The notes below the pieces were generated by a model, which did no database searches, was not told the origin of the DNA, and saw nothing but the letters and a program-made list of their open reading frames with translations. 28,000 nucleotides of DNA from Paracoccaceae bacterium (GTDB taxonomy: Bacteria > Pseudomonadota > Alphaproteobacteria > Rhodobacterales > Rhodobacteraceae): NCBI GenBank assembly GCA_020852535.1, contig JADZAO010000052.1:1-28000 (forward strand), given 5' to 3'. Shown in pieces: positions 14,843 to 23,840 of the stretch (positions within the stretch are counted from its first letter, which is position 1; each line of letters begins with the position of its first letter). The translations under genes were made by a program, and so were the position numbers.

Positions 14843-15943
14843 ATGTCTTTCAACACCTTCGGCCATATCTTCAGAGTCACAACATGGGGCGAAAGCCACG
14901 GCCCCGCACTTGGCTGCACTGTCGACGGCACCCCTCCGGGAATCGCGCTGACCGAAGAAGACATCCAACCATGGCTCGACCGCCGTAAGCCAGGCCAGAA
15001 CAAGTTCACTACCCAACGCAAAGAGCCCGATCAGGTTCACATCTTGTCTGGCGTATTCGACGGCTTGACGACCGGCACACCGATTCAGTTGATGATAGAA
15101 AACACCAACCAGCAATCGAAAGATTACAACGACATCGCTCAGGCCTTCCGCCCCGGCCATGCCGACATCACCTACCACCAGAAATACGGCCACCGCGACC
15201 ATCGCGGTGGCGGACGATCCAGCGCCCGCGAAACCGCCGCCCGCGTGGCAGCCGGTGGCATTGCCCGCAAAGTGCTTGCCACTTTTGTCCCCGGCCTGAC
15301 AATCACCGGCTACATGATCCAAATGGGTGTCCACCAGATTGACCGCCGCCGCTTTGACGCCACGCAGATCGACAAAAACCCCTTCTGGTGCCCCGACCCT
15401 GTCGTAGCCACCAATTTGGCGACATATCTCGACGAGCTGCGCCTATCACAAAATTCGATCGGCGCAGTGATCGAAATCACAGCCAATGGGGTTCCCGCAG
15501 GCCTTGGCGCGCCGCTTTACGCCAAGCTCGACAGCGACCTCACCTCAGCCATGATGTCAATCAATGCCGTAAAAGGCGTCGAGATCGGTGACGGCATGGC
15601 CACCGCCGCACTAACCGGCACGGACAATGCCGACGAAATTCGCATGGGACCGGATGGTCCAGAATTTCTATCAAACCACGCGGGCGGCATCCTCGGCGGG
15701 ATCTCTACCGGCCAACCCATCATCTGCCGCTTTGCCGTGAAACCCACATCCAGCATCCTCACTCCCCGCCGGACAATCAACACTAAAGGCGAAGAATTAG
15801 ACCTTATCACCAAAGGCCGCCACGACCCCTGCGTCGGCATCCGCGCTGTTCCGGTGGGCGAAGCAATGATGGCTTGCGTTCTTCTCGACCACCTACTCCT
15901 CGACCGCGCCCACACGGGCGGGTACCGCGGACTGATTGGCTAA
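14843..15943 (+). CDS. aroC: Chorismate synthase
   Basis: 366 aa, normal length. Last step of the shikimate pathway: 5-enolpyruvylshikimate-3-phosphate to chorismate, needing reduced FMN, in the cytosol. Seen: N-terminal MSFNTFGHIFRVTTWGESHG with signature GESHGPALGC, central HRDHRGGGRSSARETAARVA, GLGAPLYAKLDSDL, NHAGGILGGISTGQPI and C-terminal RHDPCVGIRAVPVGEAM. The frame stays open upstream to 14711, but family similarity and the GGGGA upstream fix the start at 14843. It stands alone between the thi locus and HU. Confidence 0.97.
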   Translation: MSFNTFGHIFRVTTWGESHGPALGCTVDGTPPGIALTEEDIQPWLDRRKPGQNKFTTQRKEPDQVHILSGVFDGLTTGTPIQLMIENTNQQSKDYNDIAQAFRPGHADITYHQKYGHRDHRGGGRSSARETAARVAAGGIARKVLATFVPGLTITGYMIQMGVHQIDRRRFDATQIDKNPFWCPDPVVATNLATYLDELRLSQNSIGAVIEITANGVPAGLGAPLYAKLDSDLTSAMMSINAVKGVEIGDGMATAALTGTDNADEIRMGPDGPEFLSNHAGGILGGISTGQPIICRFAVKPTSSILTPRRTINTKGEELDLITKGRHDPCVGIRAVPVGEAMMACVLLDHLLLDRAHTGGYRGLIG

Positions 15944-16153
15944 GCATCGCCACCGTGCAATTTTTGGAACTGCCGTAGCCGGGCCACGTCAAAGCGCCGG
16001 AAATTCCGCCGCGGAGATAAATACACCACGCAAGTTCCAATCAAGGCGATCCACGATCAAGAAATCAAAGCCGTGATCCATTAGGCTAAAAAGCAGCGCC
16101 GATACAGCGCGCCCTTATACTTTTTTCACCTCTCTAACACCAAATACGAAAGC

Positions 16154-16184
16154 AAAAGGGCCGCTCTGAAAGAGCAGCCCTTCA
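16154..16184 (-). terminator. Rho-independent terminator of the HU gene
   Basis: AAGGGC-C-GCTCT and AGAGC-A-GCCCTT (16156-16182) pair around a three-base loop with one mismatch; on the minus strand the stem is followed by TTTTGC. It lies 27 bases past the HU stop. It may also slow plus-strand transcription from aroC. Confidence 0.75.
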
Positions 16185-16208
16185 CCAGTCTAAAAGACCG
16201 AGAAAAAA

Positions 16209-16496
16209 TCAGGCGTTTACACTATCTTTGAGCGCTTTCGCGATCGAGAACTTGACCTGCTTATCAGCAGCCTTAGTCATAGTTTTGCCCGTAGCGGGGT
16301 TACGAACCTGACGCTGGGGGCGAGCGCGACATACGACTTTACCAAGACCTGGAAGGGTCACGGCACCACCGGCTACAACTTCACGCGTCACAACGGCTGC
16401 GATGGCGTCGAGGGCAGCACCGGCCAATTTTTTATCCGAACCCATTTTTTCGGCCAGAGCGGCAACAAGCTGTGTCTTGGTCATCGGTTTCTGCAT
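16209..16496 (-). CDS. hup: HU-family DNA-binding protein
   Basis: 95 aa. A small basic nucleoid protein that binds and bends DNA as a dimer. Seen: MTKTQLVAALAEKMG (helix 1), then helix 2, VTLPGLGKVVCRARPQRQ (the start of the beta arms), the arm tip RNPATGKTM and the C-terminal helix VKFSIAKALKDSV. The ATG at 16496 has GAAGGA eight bases upstream, so the extra MQKP before MTKTQ belongs to the protein. The family's usual R-NP-TG tip is present. It has its own terminator and is probably monocistronic and highly expressed. Confidence 0.93.
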   Translation of the reverse strand: MQKPMTKTQLVAALAEKMGSDKKLAGAALDAIAAVVTREVVAGGAVTLPGLGKVVCRARPQRQVRNPATGKTMTKAADKQVKFSIAKALKDSVNA

Positions 16497-16600
16497 TTTT
16501 CTATCCTTCGTTTATGATCCGCTCTTAAAAAGCGGGGGTGTCCCTGTAATTCAAACGACTGCACAGTAGCTAAATTAGGTTTTTCCGAACAAATCAAGCC
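16497..16600 (-). promoter_or_regulatory. HU gene promoter and leader
   Basis: On the minus strand TTGATT, 17 bases, then TTTAGC (about 16568-16596) may form a promoter. Between it and the start, CCGCT...AGCGG (about 16519-16537) can form a small hairpin before the GAAGGA ribosome binding site. Confidence 0.3.
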
Positions 16601-16647
16601 TATTTTGCATCGAACACCCATATAGAATGCCCTTAGCGAGAAAAACT

Positions 16648-18132
16648 TCACAAAAACGCTGTCTCATCGAAGCTGCGCAGCTTGCGGCTATGGATGCGCT
16701 CGAGAGGCATTTCGCGCAACAATTCCATCGCCCGCACACCAATCAACAAATGTCGAGCGACCTGCGTCTTATAAAACTCGGATGCCATGCCAGGCAATTT
16801 TAACTCTCCATGCAGGGGCTTGTCTGAAACGCACAGCAGCGTGCCATAGGGCACACGGAAGCGAAAGCCATTCGCCGCAATCGTCGCACTTTCCATGTCC
16901 AGCGCGATGGCCCGTGACTGCGAAAGGCGCTGCACCGGACCCGACTGGTCGCGCAACTCCCAATTACGATTATCAATAGTAGCTACCGTTCCCGTACGCA
17001 TGATGCGCTTCGACTCGTAGCCCTCCAAATGCGTCACATCCTCGACCGCATCTTCAAGCGCAATCTGAATTTCCGCCAAAGCCGGAATGGGCACCCAAAT
17101 CGGAAGATCGGCGTCAAGCACATGGTCCTCACGAAGATAAGCATGAGCCAGAACAAAATCGCCCATCGACTGCGAATTGCGTAGCCCCGCGCAATGTCCC
17201 ACCATCAGCCATGCATGCGGACGCAACACGGCGATATGATCGGTCGCGGTCTTAGCGTTTGAGGGTCCAACTCCGATGTTGACCAGCGTTATTCCCTGCC
17301 CGTCAGGGCGCTTAAGATGATACGTCGGCATTTGTGGCATCTTCGACGCCTGCGGCAAGATACCGTCACCCTTGGTAATAATCTGATTTCCAGGTGCCAC
17401 AAAGGCGCTGTAGCCAGACTTCGGATCGTCCAACATCAACCGTGCATAGGCTTCGAACTCATCCACATAAAACTGGTAGTTTGTAAAAAGAATGTGGTTT
17501 TGGAAATACTCGACATCGGTCGCCGTGTAATGCACCAGCCGTGCCAGCGAATAATCAACCCGCTGCGCCGTAAAAGGGGCAAGCGGCTGCGAGCCATCTG
17601 GATGGAATCGCCTTGTACCATTAACAATGTCGTCATTAGTCGTCGCAAGATCCGGCACGTCGAACACATCGCGGAGGCTAAAATCCAGCACGCCCTCTTG
17701 CGGGACAGTGACATTTGGATTACCCGCCACCGCAAAATGTACCGGCATCGGCGTATTCGAAGTACCAATCACCACAGGCTGGCCATGATTCTGGATCAGA
17801 AGCCCAATCTGCTGGATCAGATAATTGCGAAACAATCTAGGCCGCGTCACCGTGGTCGAATAGCTGCCCGGAGCAGCAACATAACCAAAGGATAGACGCG
17901 AGTCGGTCTTGACGTAACTAGTCGTGGTCAGACGAATTTCGGGATAGAACGCTCGCACCCGCGCCTGCAACTTCTGTTCGGTGACAAAAGCGGTAAAATA
18001 TCTAGAAAGAAACACAGTCGCCGCATCATATATTTCCTCAAGCCGATCGACAGCGGCAACCGGATCATAAAAAGCCTGTGGAGCAGGAGTATCCGGCATC
18101 ATCACCGGCAAAGCATCATTAAGCATTATCAT
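16648..18132 (-). CDS. amn: AMP nucleosidase
   Basis: 494 aa, matching the family (E. coli Amn 484 aa). Splits AMP into adenine and ribose 5-phosphate and so helps set the adenylate pool. The N-terminal part is the AMP nucleosidase-specific domain (AVDRLEEIYDAAT, YPEIRLTT, SRLSFGYV); the C-terminal half is a nucleoside-phosphorylase fold with GVGPSNAKTATDHI, MVGHCAGLRNSQ, ALDMESATIAANG and CVSDKPLHGELK. The frame continues upstream to 18201, but a weak GAAGAG site and the family N-terminus favour the ATG at 18132 (or 18126). It is divergent from the SDR gene. Confidence 0.92.
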   Translation of the reverse strand: MIMLNDALPVMMPDTPAPQAFYDPVAAVDRLEEIYDAATVFLSRYFTAFVTEQKLQARVRAFYPEIRLTTTSYVKTDSRLSFGYVAAPGSYSTTVTRPRLFRNYLIQQIGLLIQNHGQPVVIGTSNTPMPVHFAVAGNPNVTVPQEGVLDFSLRDVFDVPDLATTNDDIVNGTRRFHPDGSQPLAPFTAQRVDYSLARLVHYTATDVEYFQNHILFTNYQFYVDEFEAYARLMLDDPKSGYSAFVAPGNQIITKGDGILPQASKMPQMPTYHLKRPDGQGITLVNIGVGPSNAKTATDHIAVLRPHAWLMVGHCAGLRNSQSMGDFVLAHAYLREDHVLDADLPIWVPIPALAEIQIALEDAVEDVTHLEGYESKRIMRTGTVATIDNRNWELRDQSGPVQRLSQSRAIALDMESATIAANGFRFRVPYGTLLCVSDKPLHGELKLPGMASEFYKTQVARHLLIGVRAMELLREMPLERIHSRKLRSFDETAFL

Positions 18133-18306
18133 TTCATCTCTTCTTAATCCGGCATCTAAGCCGAAACCCACCCCCACGCGCAAGTGAAGCCTTTGCAACA
18201 ACGAGTGGGTGGATGCAAAACTCTCGCCCTACATGCTCTGATTCTTTCTCCTGCATGGCGATAAGCGCCCCTTGCAGGTCAGCCTTTGACACCCGATAGT
18301 CGAAGA

Positions 18307-19155
18307 ATGAAAACGCTTCTCTCCATCGGTCACGGTTATTCCGCCAGCGCTCTTGCACGCCACCTGCTCCCGCAAGGCTGGCGTATTATCGGCACGACAC
18401 GCTCTGCCGCTAAAGTAGAAAAACTCCGCGCCGAAGGAATCGAGCCACTCCTGCTTCCAGGATCGCTAGAAAACGCAATCTCCCAAGCCACACACATACT
18501 CTCATCCGTCGCTCCCGATGACAATGGAGACCCGATCCTGCGCGACCACGGCACCGAACTAGCCGCGGCCCACCCCGAATGGGCAGGCTACCTGTCCACG
18601 ACCGCCGTCTACGGCGATCATCAGGGCGGATGGGTAGACGAGACAACCCCGCTGACCCCGACGACCCGCCGCGGGGCCTCCCGCGTGCAAGCCGAAACAG
18701 AATGGGCAACACTTGGCCTGCCGCTGCACATCTTCCGCCTCGCCGGCATCTACGGCCCCGGACGCGGCCCCTTCGAAAAAGTCCGTGACGGCACCGCCCA
18801 CCGCATTATAAAGCCCGGCCAAATCTTCTCGCGCATCCATGTCGAGGACATCGCTCTTGTCCTCGCATCCTCGATCGCGCACCCAAACGTGGGCGCTATC
18901 TACAATCTGTGCGACGACGACCCTGCCCCGCCCGAAGATGTGATCGGCCATGCCGCCACTCTGCTCGGCCTACCGCTACCGCCCGCCATCCCCTATGATC
19001 AGGCAGACATGACCCCAATGGCTCGCAGCTTCTATGCTGAATCAAAACGCGTCCAGAACAACCGTATCAAATCAGAACTGGGCATCAGCCTGATCTACCC
19101 AACCTACCGCGAGGGCCTTGCCGCCCTGCTCGCGGACGAACAGGCCCGCGATTGA
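18307..19155 (+). CDS. SDR-family NAD(P)-dependent protein (YeeZ-like)
   Basis: 283 aa, extended short-chain dehydrogenase/epimerase fold. The N-terminal nucleotide-binding loop is variant (SIGHGYSASALARHL). YLSTTAVYGDH and the following Arg/Lys region stand where the Ser/Tyr active site lies, and FRLAGIYGPGRGPF and IHVEDIALVLASS are typical of epimerase-like proteins. It resembles E. coli YeeZ, whose substrate is not established, so I assign no reaction. An in-frame TTG at 18286 is possible, but the ATG at 18307 matches the family. Neither has a strong ribosome binding site. Confidence 0.8.
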   Translation: MKTLLSIGHGYSASALARHLLPQGWRIIGTTRSAAKVEKLRAEGIEPLLLPGSLENAISQATHILSSVAPDDNGDPILRDHGTELAAAHPEWAGYLSTTAVYGDHQGGWVDETTPLTPTTRRGASRVQAETEWATLGLPLHIFRLAGIYGPGRGPFEKVRDGTAHRIIKPGQIFSRIHVEDIALVLASSIAHPNVGAIYNLCDDDPAPPEDVIGHAATLLGLPLPPAIPYDQADMTPMARSFYAESKRVQNNRIKSELGISLIYPTYREGLAALLADEQARD

Positions 19156-19432
19156 CGGCACGAGGGGCCACTCATCCTCCACGGAGCATATTCCGCGCCC
19201 TTCTCCCGAAGACAATTATTCAAGATCAAAAGAGTACATCTTTTATGCAGACCGGAAATTTTTCCAAAACAAGACGAGCCTCTATACCATTAAACAACCA
19301 AACTACCATAAAAGTCAGCCAATTACGCCGTTCTAAAAGAATTCGGCCACAAAGACTTGAAGAACATAGCCACGATTTCTTCATGAAGAACACGCACCAC
19401 AAAACCGGAAAAATGATGCTTTTACATTTCCC

Positions 19433-21346
19433 TCAAGCCCGTTTTCCTACAACGGCAACCCCAAGCACATTAAGCACCCGTGCCTCGATATGTGCAGCAT
19501 CGAGCCCTGCGACCTGATACATTCGGTCGGGACTGGCATGATCGATAAAGATATCAGGTAGCACCATCGACCGAAACTTCAGCCCACGATCAAAGATGCC
19601 TTCGTCCGCCAAAAGCTGCGCCACATGGCTGCCAAAACCACCCACTGAGCCCTCCTCAACGGTCACTAGCGCCTCATGATGCCGTGCAGCGTTCAGGATC
19701 AGATCACGATCCAACGGCTTGGCAAAACGTGCATCAATTACCGTAGGCGCTATTCCCCGCGCTGACAGCGCCTCTGCCGCCCGCAGCACCTCTGACAAGC
19801 GCGTACCGAATGACAAGATCGCCACGCGCCCACCTTCGGCAATAATGCGACCAATGCCAATCTCAAGCGGAACCCCACGCAACGGCATCTCAACGCCTAC
19901 GCCATCGCCACGAGGGTAACGGAAGGAAATAGGCCCCTCATCATACGCAGCGGCAGTCGCCACCATATGCATCAACTCAGCCTCATCCGCCGCCGCCATC
20001 ACCACGATGCCCGGTAGACTGGTCAGAAACACCACATCAAATGCCCCTGCGTGGGTGGCACCATCCGCCCCCACCAACCCCGCACGATCAATAGCAAAAC
20101 GCACCGGCAAGCGCTGAATCGCCACATCATGCACGACCTGATCGTAACCACGCTGCAAAAAGGTAGAATAAATTGTACAAAACGGTTTCATTCCCCCTGC
20201 GGCCATACCCGCACTGAACGTGACCGCATGCTGCTCGGCTATCCCCACATCAAAAACACGCGTTGGAAAGCGTTTGGCAAACAGGTTCAAGCCTGTCCCG
20301 TCGGGCATCGCCGCCGTCACCGCGACAATTTTATCATCTTGCTCAGCCTCGGCAATCAAGCCTTGAGCGAAGACCTTAGTATAGCTAGGCACAGACGACA
20401 CCGCCTTGGCCTGCACGCCAGTTAACACATCAAACTTAGCCGTGGCATGCCCTTTGTCCTGCGCAGCTTCAGCCGGAGCATAGCCCTTACCTTTCTTTGT
20501 AATCACATGAATCAGCATCGGCCCCGTAGCCCGCGCTTTGACGGTACGCAGCACGGCAAGCAACTGGTCCAGATCATGCCCGTCAACTTGGCCAATATAA
20601 GAAAAGCCTAACTCCTCAAACAACGTTCCGCCCACGGCCATGCCCTTGAGCATCTCTTTGGCCCGCCGTGCACCCTCTTGAAGCGGCTCAGGTAAAAGCG
20701 AAACCGCCCCCTTTGCAGCCGCCTTAAACTCCTGAAACGGCGCACCCGTATAAAGCCGCGTAAAATATGCCGCCAGCGCTCCGACAGGCGGCGCAATTGA
20801 CATCTCATTATCGTTCAAAATGACAAACAGCCGCTTCTTTAAATGGCCCGCATTGTTCATTGCCTCAAAGGCCATACCGGCACTCATGCTGCCGTCACCG
20901 ATGACAGCAATCGCGTCACCAGAATCACCGCCTAAATCACGTGCCGCCGCAAAGCCTAACGCGGCAGAAATCGAAGTTGAGCTGTGAGCCGCACCGAACG
21001 GGTCGAACGAGCTTTCCGACCGTTTGGTGAACCCAGATAGACCGCCTTCCATACGCAACGTGCGTATACGATCGCGCCGGCCCGTCAGAATCTTATGCGG
21101 ATAGCACTGGTGTCCCACGTCCCAGATAAGCTTATCACGCGGCGTGTCGAAAACCGCGTGAATCGCCACCGTCAACTCGACCACGCCAAGACCAGCCCCC
21201 AGATGCCCGCCCGTCACTGACACCGCCGAAATCGTCTCGGCCCGCAACTCATCAGCAAGTATACGCAATTCGCGATCGTTCAATACCTTCATGTCAGCGG
21301 GAAAGCGCACACGATCAAGGATAGGGGTGACAGGTCTGCCGGTCAT
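19433..21346 (-). CDS. dxs: 1-deoxy-D-xylulose-5-phosphate synthase
   Basis: 637 aa, normal. Joins pyruvate and glyceraldehyde 3-phosphate using TPP; first step of the MEP isoprenoid route, also feeding thiamine and pyridoxal. Seen: His48 in GGHLGAGLGVVELTVAIH, TPP/Mg motif G150DGSMSAGM with downstream NNAG, KKGKGYAPAE, the catalytic Glu371 in GIAEQHAVTF, and DRAGLVGADGATHAG. The start at 21346 lies four bases after the ispA stop, so translation is coupled; an ATG at 21367 overlapping ispA is less likely. Last gene of xseB-ispA-dxs. No clear terminator follows. Confidence 0.97.
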   Translation of the reverse strand: MTGRPVTPILDRVRFPADMKVLNDRELRILADELRAETISAVSVTGGHLGAGLGVVELTVAIHAVFDTPRDKLIWDVGHQCYPHKILTGRRDRIRTLRMEGGLSGFTKRSESSFDPFGAAHSSTSISAALGFAAARDLGGDSGDAIAVIGDGSMSAGMAFEAMNNAGHLKKRLFVILNDNEMSIAPPVGALAAYFTRLYTGAPFQEFKAAAKGAVSLLPEPLQEGARRAKEMLKGMAVGGTLFEELGFSYIGQVDGHDLDQLLAVLRTVKARATGPMLIHVITKKGKGYAPAEAAQDKGHATAKFDVLTGVQAKAVSSVPSYTKVFAQGLIAEAEQDDKIVAVTAAMPDGTGLNLFAKRFPTRVFDVGIAEQHAVTFSAGMAAGGMKPFCTIYSTFLQRGYDQVVHDVAIQRLPVRFAIDRAGLVGADGATHAGAFDVVFLTSLPGIVVMAAADEAELMHMVATAAAYDEGPISFRYPRGDGVGVEMPLRGVPLEIGIGRIIAEGGRVAILSFGTRLSEVLRAAEALSARGIAPTVIDARFAKPLDRDLILNAARHHEALVTVEEGSVGGFGSHVAQLLADEGIFDRGLKFRSMVLPDIFIDHASPDRMYQVAGLDAAHIEARVLNVLGVAVVGKRA

Positions 21347-21350
21347 TGTC

Positions 21351-22214
21351 TCAGCTTTCCCGGGCAATCACAAAACGCGCTGCCGCTATCAGATTCGCCG
21401 CCCTTGCACCATAGGGTGCAAGATGCGACTCGGCCTCGTCCACCAAAGCCTTTGCCCGCCCCTTAGCAGCCTCCAATCCAAGCAACGCAACAAATGTCGC
21501 TTTGCCAACCTCGACATCTTTTTGTAAACGCTTGCCCGCCTTTGCGGCATCCCCTTCCACATCAAGAACATCGTCCCAGATCTGAAATGCCAATCCCAAG
21601 GCCATGGCATAGTTCCGCAGTGGCACAGGATCGGCTCCCGAGATAACAGCCCCCGCCTCAGCCGACCAACAAATCAGCGCACCCGTCTTGCCTGCCTGCA
21701 ATCTTGTAACTGCCTCTAGCCCCAACGGAGTCGTCGCCGTCTCGGCCGCGATATCCAGCGCCTGTCCCAAAACCATTCCCTCGGCTCCCGAAGCCTTTGC
21801 AAGCGATGCAATCAAAGCCACCCGCACATCGCCCGCCCCCAGCGCCGGATCACACAGCAATTCAAAGGCCAGCGCTTGCAGGGCATCCCCCGCCAACACA
21901 GCTGTCGCTTCATCCCACTTCACATGCACCGTGGGCAGCCCGCGCCGAAGATCATCATCGTCCATGCAAGGCAAGTCGTCATGCACAAGACTATAAGCGT
22001 GCAACGCCTCAACCGCTGCTGCAGCACCGATGGCATCGGACCTGCCAAACATCCGCGCCGATTCCAACACCAAAAAACCGCGTAACCGTTTGCCGCCGCG
22101 CAAGGCGTAGCGCATCGCATCAACCACCGGCACATCTGCCCGCCCTGTCAACGCTGCCATAAGCCGGGTCTCAATCCGTGCAGCATCCGTGGTTAGAACG
22201 GCAGAAAAGCTCAC
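21351..22214 (-). CDS. ispA: Farnesyl/geranyl diphosphate synthase
   Basis: 287 aa, polyprenyl synthetase family. Condenses IPP with allylic diphosphates to FPP, the precursor of undecaprenyl phosphate and quinone tails. Seen: LRGGKRLRG near residue 40, the first Asp-rich motif DDLPCMDDDD (79-88), TVHVKWDEATAVLAGDALQ, and the second Asp-rich motif IWDDVLDVEGD. The short-chain IspA type fits its length and context. It starts with GTG that overlaps the xseB stop (GTGA), a four-base overlap meaning tight coupling. Confidence 0.93.
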   Translation of the reverse strand: MSFSAVLTTDAARIETRLMAALTGRADVPVVDAMRYALRGGKRLRGFLVLESARMFGRSDAIGAAAAVEALHAYSLVHDDLPCMDDDDLRRGLPTVHVKWDEATAVLAGDALQALAFELLCDPALGAGDVRVALIASLAKASGAEGMVLGQALDIAAETATTPLGLEAVTRLQAGKTGALICWSAEAGAVISGADPVPLRNYAMALGLAFQIWDDVLDVEGDAAKAGKRLQKDVEVGKATFVALLGLEAAKGRAKALVDEAESHLAPYGARAANLIAAARFVIARES

Positions 22215-22450
22215 ATCCCCTCCACCGGAGAAGTCCCTACCGCACTGCCTTCCTGTGCGCGGATAACCTCAACCTTAGCCTCGGCTGCCGCCAGTTTCGA
22301 TGCGCAATGCGCCTTCACCGCCGCGCCCTTTTCATAAAGAGCAATCGATTGCTCAAGCGCCACCTCACCACGTTCAAGCTGGTTCACCACCTGCTCCAGC
22401 ACCACCATAGCCTCTTCAAAGGTCATTTCGGACACAGATTTTTCACTCAT
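22211..22450 (-). CDS. xseB: Exodeoxyribonuclease VII small subunit
   Basis: 79 aa. Forms exonuclease VII with XseA (not in this window), which degrades single-stranded DNA. The small helical protein shows the XseB pattern: MTFEEAMVVLEQVVNQLERG, ALEQSIALYEKGAAVKAHC, then KLAAAEAKVEVI. GAGGAG eight bases before the ATG at 22450 fixes the start. The ATG overlaps the stop of the upstream histone-deacetylase remnant (ATGA). The order xseB-ispA-dxs is common in alphaproteobacteria. Confidence 0.92.
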   Translation of the reverse strand: MSEKSVSEMTFEEAMVVLEQVVNQLERGEVALEQSIALYEKGAAVKAHCASKLAAAEAKVEVIRAQEGSAVGTSPVEGM

Positions 22451-22554
22451 AGCCCACACTCCTCAAACACGCCCACATACGCCACCAAACAGGCTTCCAA
22501 TGCCTGCAAATCATATCCCCCTTCAAGTGTCGAGACGATCCGCCTCTTCACAGT
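22447..22554 (-). pseudogene. C-terminal remnant of histone deacetylase-family gene
   Basis: A frame ending in TGA at 22447 reads KRRIVSTLEGGYDLQALEACL before its end, the hallmark C-terminus of the HdaH/AcuC deacetylase family (the LEGGYD motif, near the active-site Tyr/Gly region). Intact members are over 300 aa; only about 35 codons resembling the family remain, pressed against the petR stop at 22616. An intact HDAC gene commonly precedes xseB in Rhodobacterales (from memory). The four-base overlap with xseB persists although the gene body is gone. Identification rests on one short motif. Confidence 0.6.
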
Positions 22555-22615
22555 GCCTATCAAAAATGTCCCACAACTATCCCGTCTACCAGCTGGAACC
22601 CTCATCCTGCCACCC

Positions 22616-23320
22616 TCAATCTGGCTGCAGCATATACCCCTCACCACGCACGGTTTGAAGATAACGAGGCTGGCGCGGGTCATCTTCGATCTTACGCCGC
22701 AGCCGCGTGATTTGCACGTCAACCGCCCGCTCCTGTGCTCCCTCTTCCACGCCACGCCCAAGATCACCAACCAGCTTTTCTCGCGCTACCGCAACACCAG
22801 GCTGCGCCGCGAAAATTCGCATCAACGCGGCCTCGGTTGTAGTCAGCCGCACCGGATCGGCTCCACGCCACAATTCACCGCGGTCCATATCATAGCGCAC
22901 CGCGCCCATGTGCAACATACGTAGTGCCGAATCAGCGGATTTTGCTACTGGCATCCGCCGCAAAATAGCGTTTATCCGCAAAAGCAGTTCTTTCGGCTCA
23001 AATGGCTTCACCAAATAATCATCCGCGCCCGCCTCAAACCCTTCGATCCGATTTGCCGTCTCGCTACGCGCCGTTAGCAGCAAGATCGGCACCGCCAGCC
23101 GCGCCCGCAAATCGCGCGTCAGACTAATGCCGTCCTCGCCCGGCATCATCATATCAAGAACAATCATATCAAATTCCAGCCCGCCGAGCAGCCGCCGTGC
23201 ATGCGCACCATCACGTGCAACGGTCACCAGATAGCCATTTCGCATCAGGAATTTCTGCAAAAGCCCCCTGATACGCTCATCATCATCGACGACCAGTAGA
23301 TGTACCTGCAACCCACTCAT
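22616..23320 (-). CDS. petR: OmpR-family response regulator, PetR-like
   Basis: 234 aa, cytoplasmic two-component regulator. The receiver domain has the acidic pocket VDDDE, the phosphorylated Asp56 in IVLDMMMPGEDG, Thr in LLLTARSE and Lys in DDYLVKPFEP. The C-terminal winged helix shows LTTTEAALMRIF, VDVQITRLRRKIEDD and YLQTVRGEGYML. The pairing with a MarR-type gene directly upstream (four-base overlap) matches petP-petR of Rhodobacter capsulatus, reported there as needed for growth with the bc1 complex. No histidine kinase is nearby, as in that system. Naming rests on domain order and context. Confidence 0.88.
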   Translation of the reverse strand: MSGLQVHLLVVDDDERIRGLLQKFLMRNGYLVTVARDGAHARRLLGGLEFDMIVLDMMMPGEDGISLTRDLRARLAVPILLLTARSETANRIEGFEAGADDYLVKPFEPKELLLRINAILRRMPVAKSADSALRMLHMGAVRYDMDRGELWRGADPVRLTTTEAALMRIFAAQPGVAVAREKLVGDLGRGVEEGAQERAVDVQITRLRRKIEDDPRQPRYLQTVRGEGYMLQPD

Positions 23321-23817
23321 GCACCACCATCCCTCAACCCTTGATACTGCCTGAGCATCTTGGGATCCATCATCGCCTCCAGTACTGTACGGAATCCCTG
23401 CACTGCCGCTGGTCCCGCCGCACGATAAGCTACCCGCATCCGCGTCCGCTGCGCGTCCGACAGCTCCCGCTCTAGTTCCGCCCCCTTAGCAGTCAAATAC
23501 AGATGCCGCTCGCGCTTGTCCTCCTTACCCACCCGCTGCTCGACCAACCCATCCTCAATCAAGCTCCGCAACACGCGATTCAAACTCTGCTTCGTCACAC
23601 CAAGAATCGCCAGCAGGTTCGATACCGTCGTACCCGGTGAACGATGAATAAAATGGATAGCTCGATGATGCGCCCGCCCATAATCCATCCCTTCCAGAAT
23701 ACGATCGAAGTCCGCCGTAAAACCACGATAGGCGAAGAACATCGCCTCAATACCCTTGCGCAACTGCTCGTCCGTTAGAAACAGTAATCCCTCGCAACCC
23801 TTCGCCCCGTCCACCAT
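23317..23817 (-). CDS. petP: MarR-family transcriptional regulator, PetP-like
   Basis: About 166 aa. A winged helix-turn-helix of the MarR type: GRAHHRAIHFIHRSPGTTV, then NLLAILGVTKQSLNRVLRSL (recognition helix) and the wing VEQRVGKEDKRERHLYLTAKG. Of the possible starts at 23820 and 23817, the latter (MVDGAK) has the better spacing from GGGAGG. It overlaps petR by four bases (ATGA) and is divergent from ilvE. Ligand and targets are unknown; bc1-linked control is inferred from the PetP/PetR parallel. Confidence 0.85.
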   Translation of the reverse strand: MVDGAKGCEGLLFLTDEQLRKGIEAMFFAYRGFTADFDRILEGMDYGRAHHRAIHFIHRSPGTTVSNLLAILGVTKQSLNRVLRSLIEDGLVEQRVGKEDKRERHLYLTAKGAELERELSDAQRTRMRVAYRAAGPAAVQGFRTVLEAMMDPKMLRQYQGLRDGGA

Positions 23818-23840
23818 CATAACCTCCCAAGTCACCCCCA

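Noticed and set aside
17317..17895. Long open frame on the plus strand within amn
   Set aside because: Antisense shadow of the AMP nucleosidase gene; no family motifs, and amn is fully supported on the other strand.
19377..19390. 14-base palindrome TTCTTCATGAAGAA in the gap between the SDR gene and dxs
   Set aside because: It lies between convergent genes, far from any start, with no second copy seen; probably chance.
19152..19517. Plus-strand frame overlapping the 3' end of dxs
   Set aside because: Low-complexity composition, overlaps dxs in antisense, no recognisable features.
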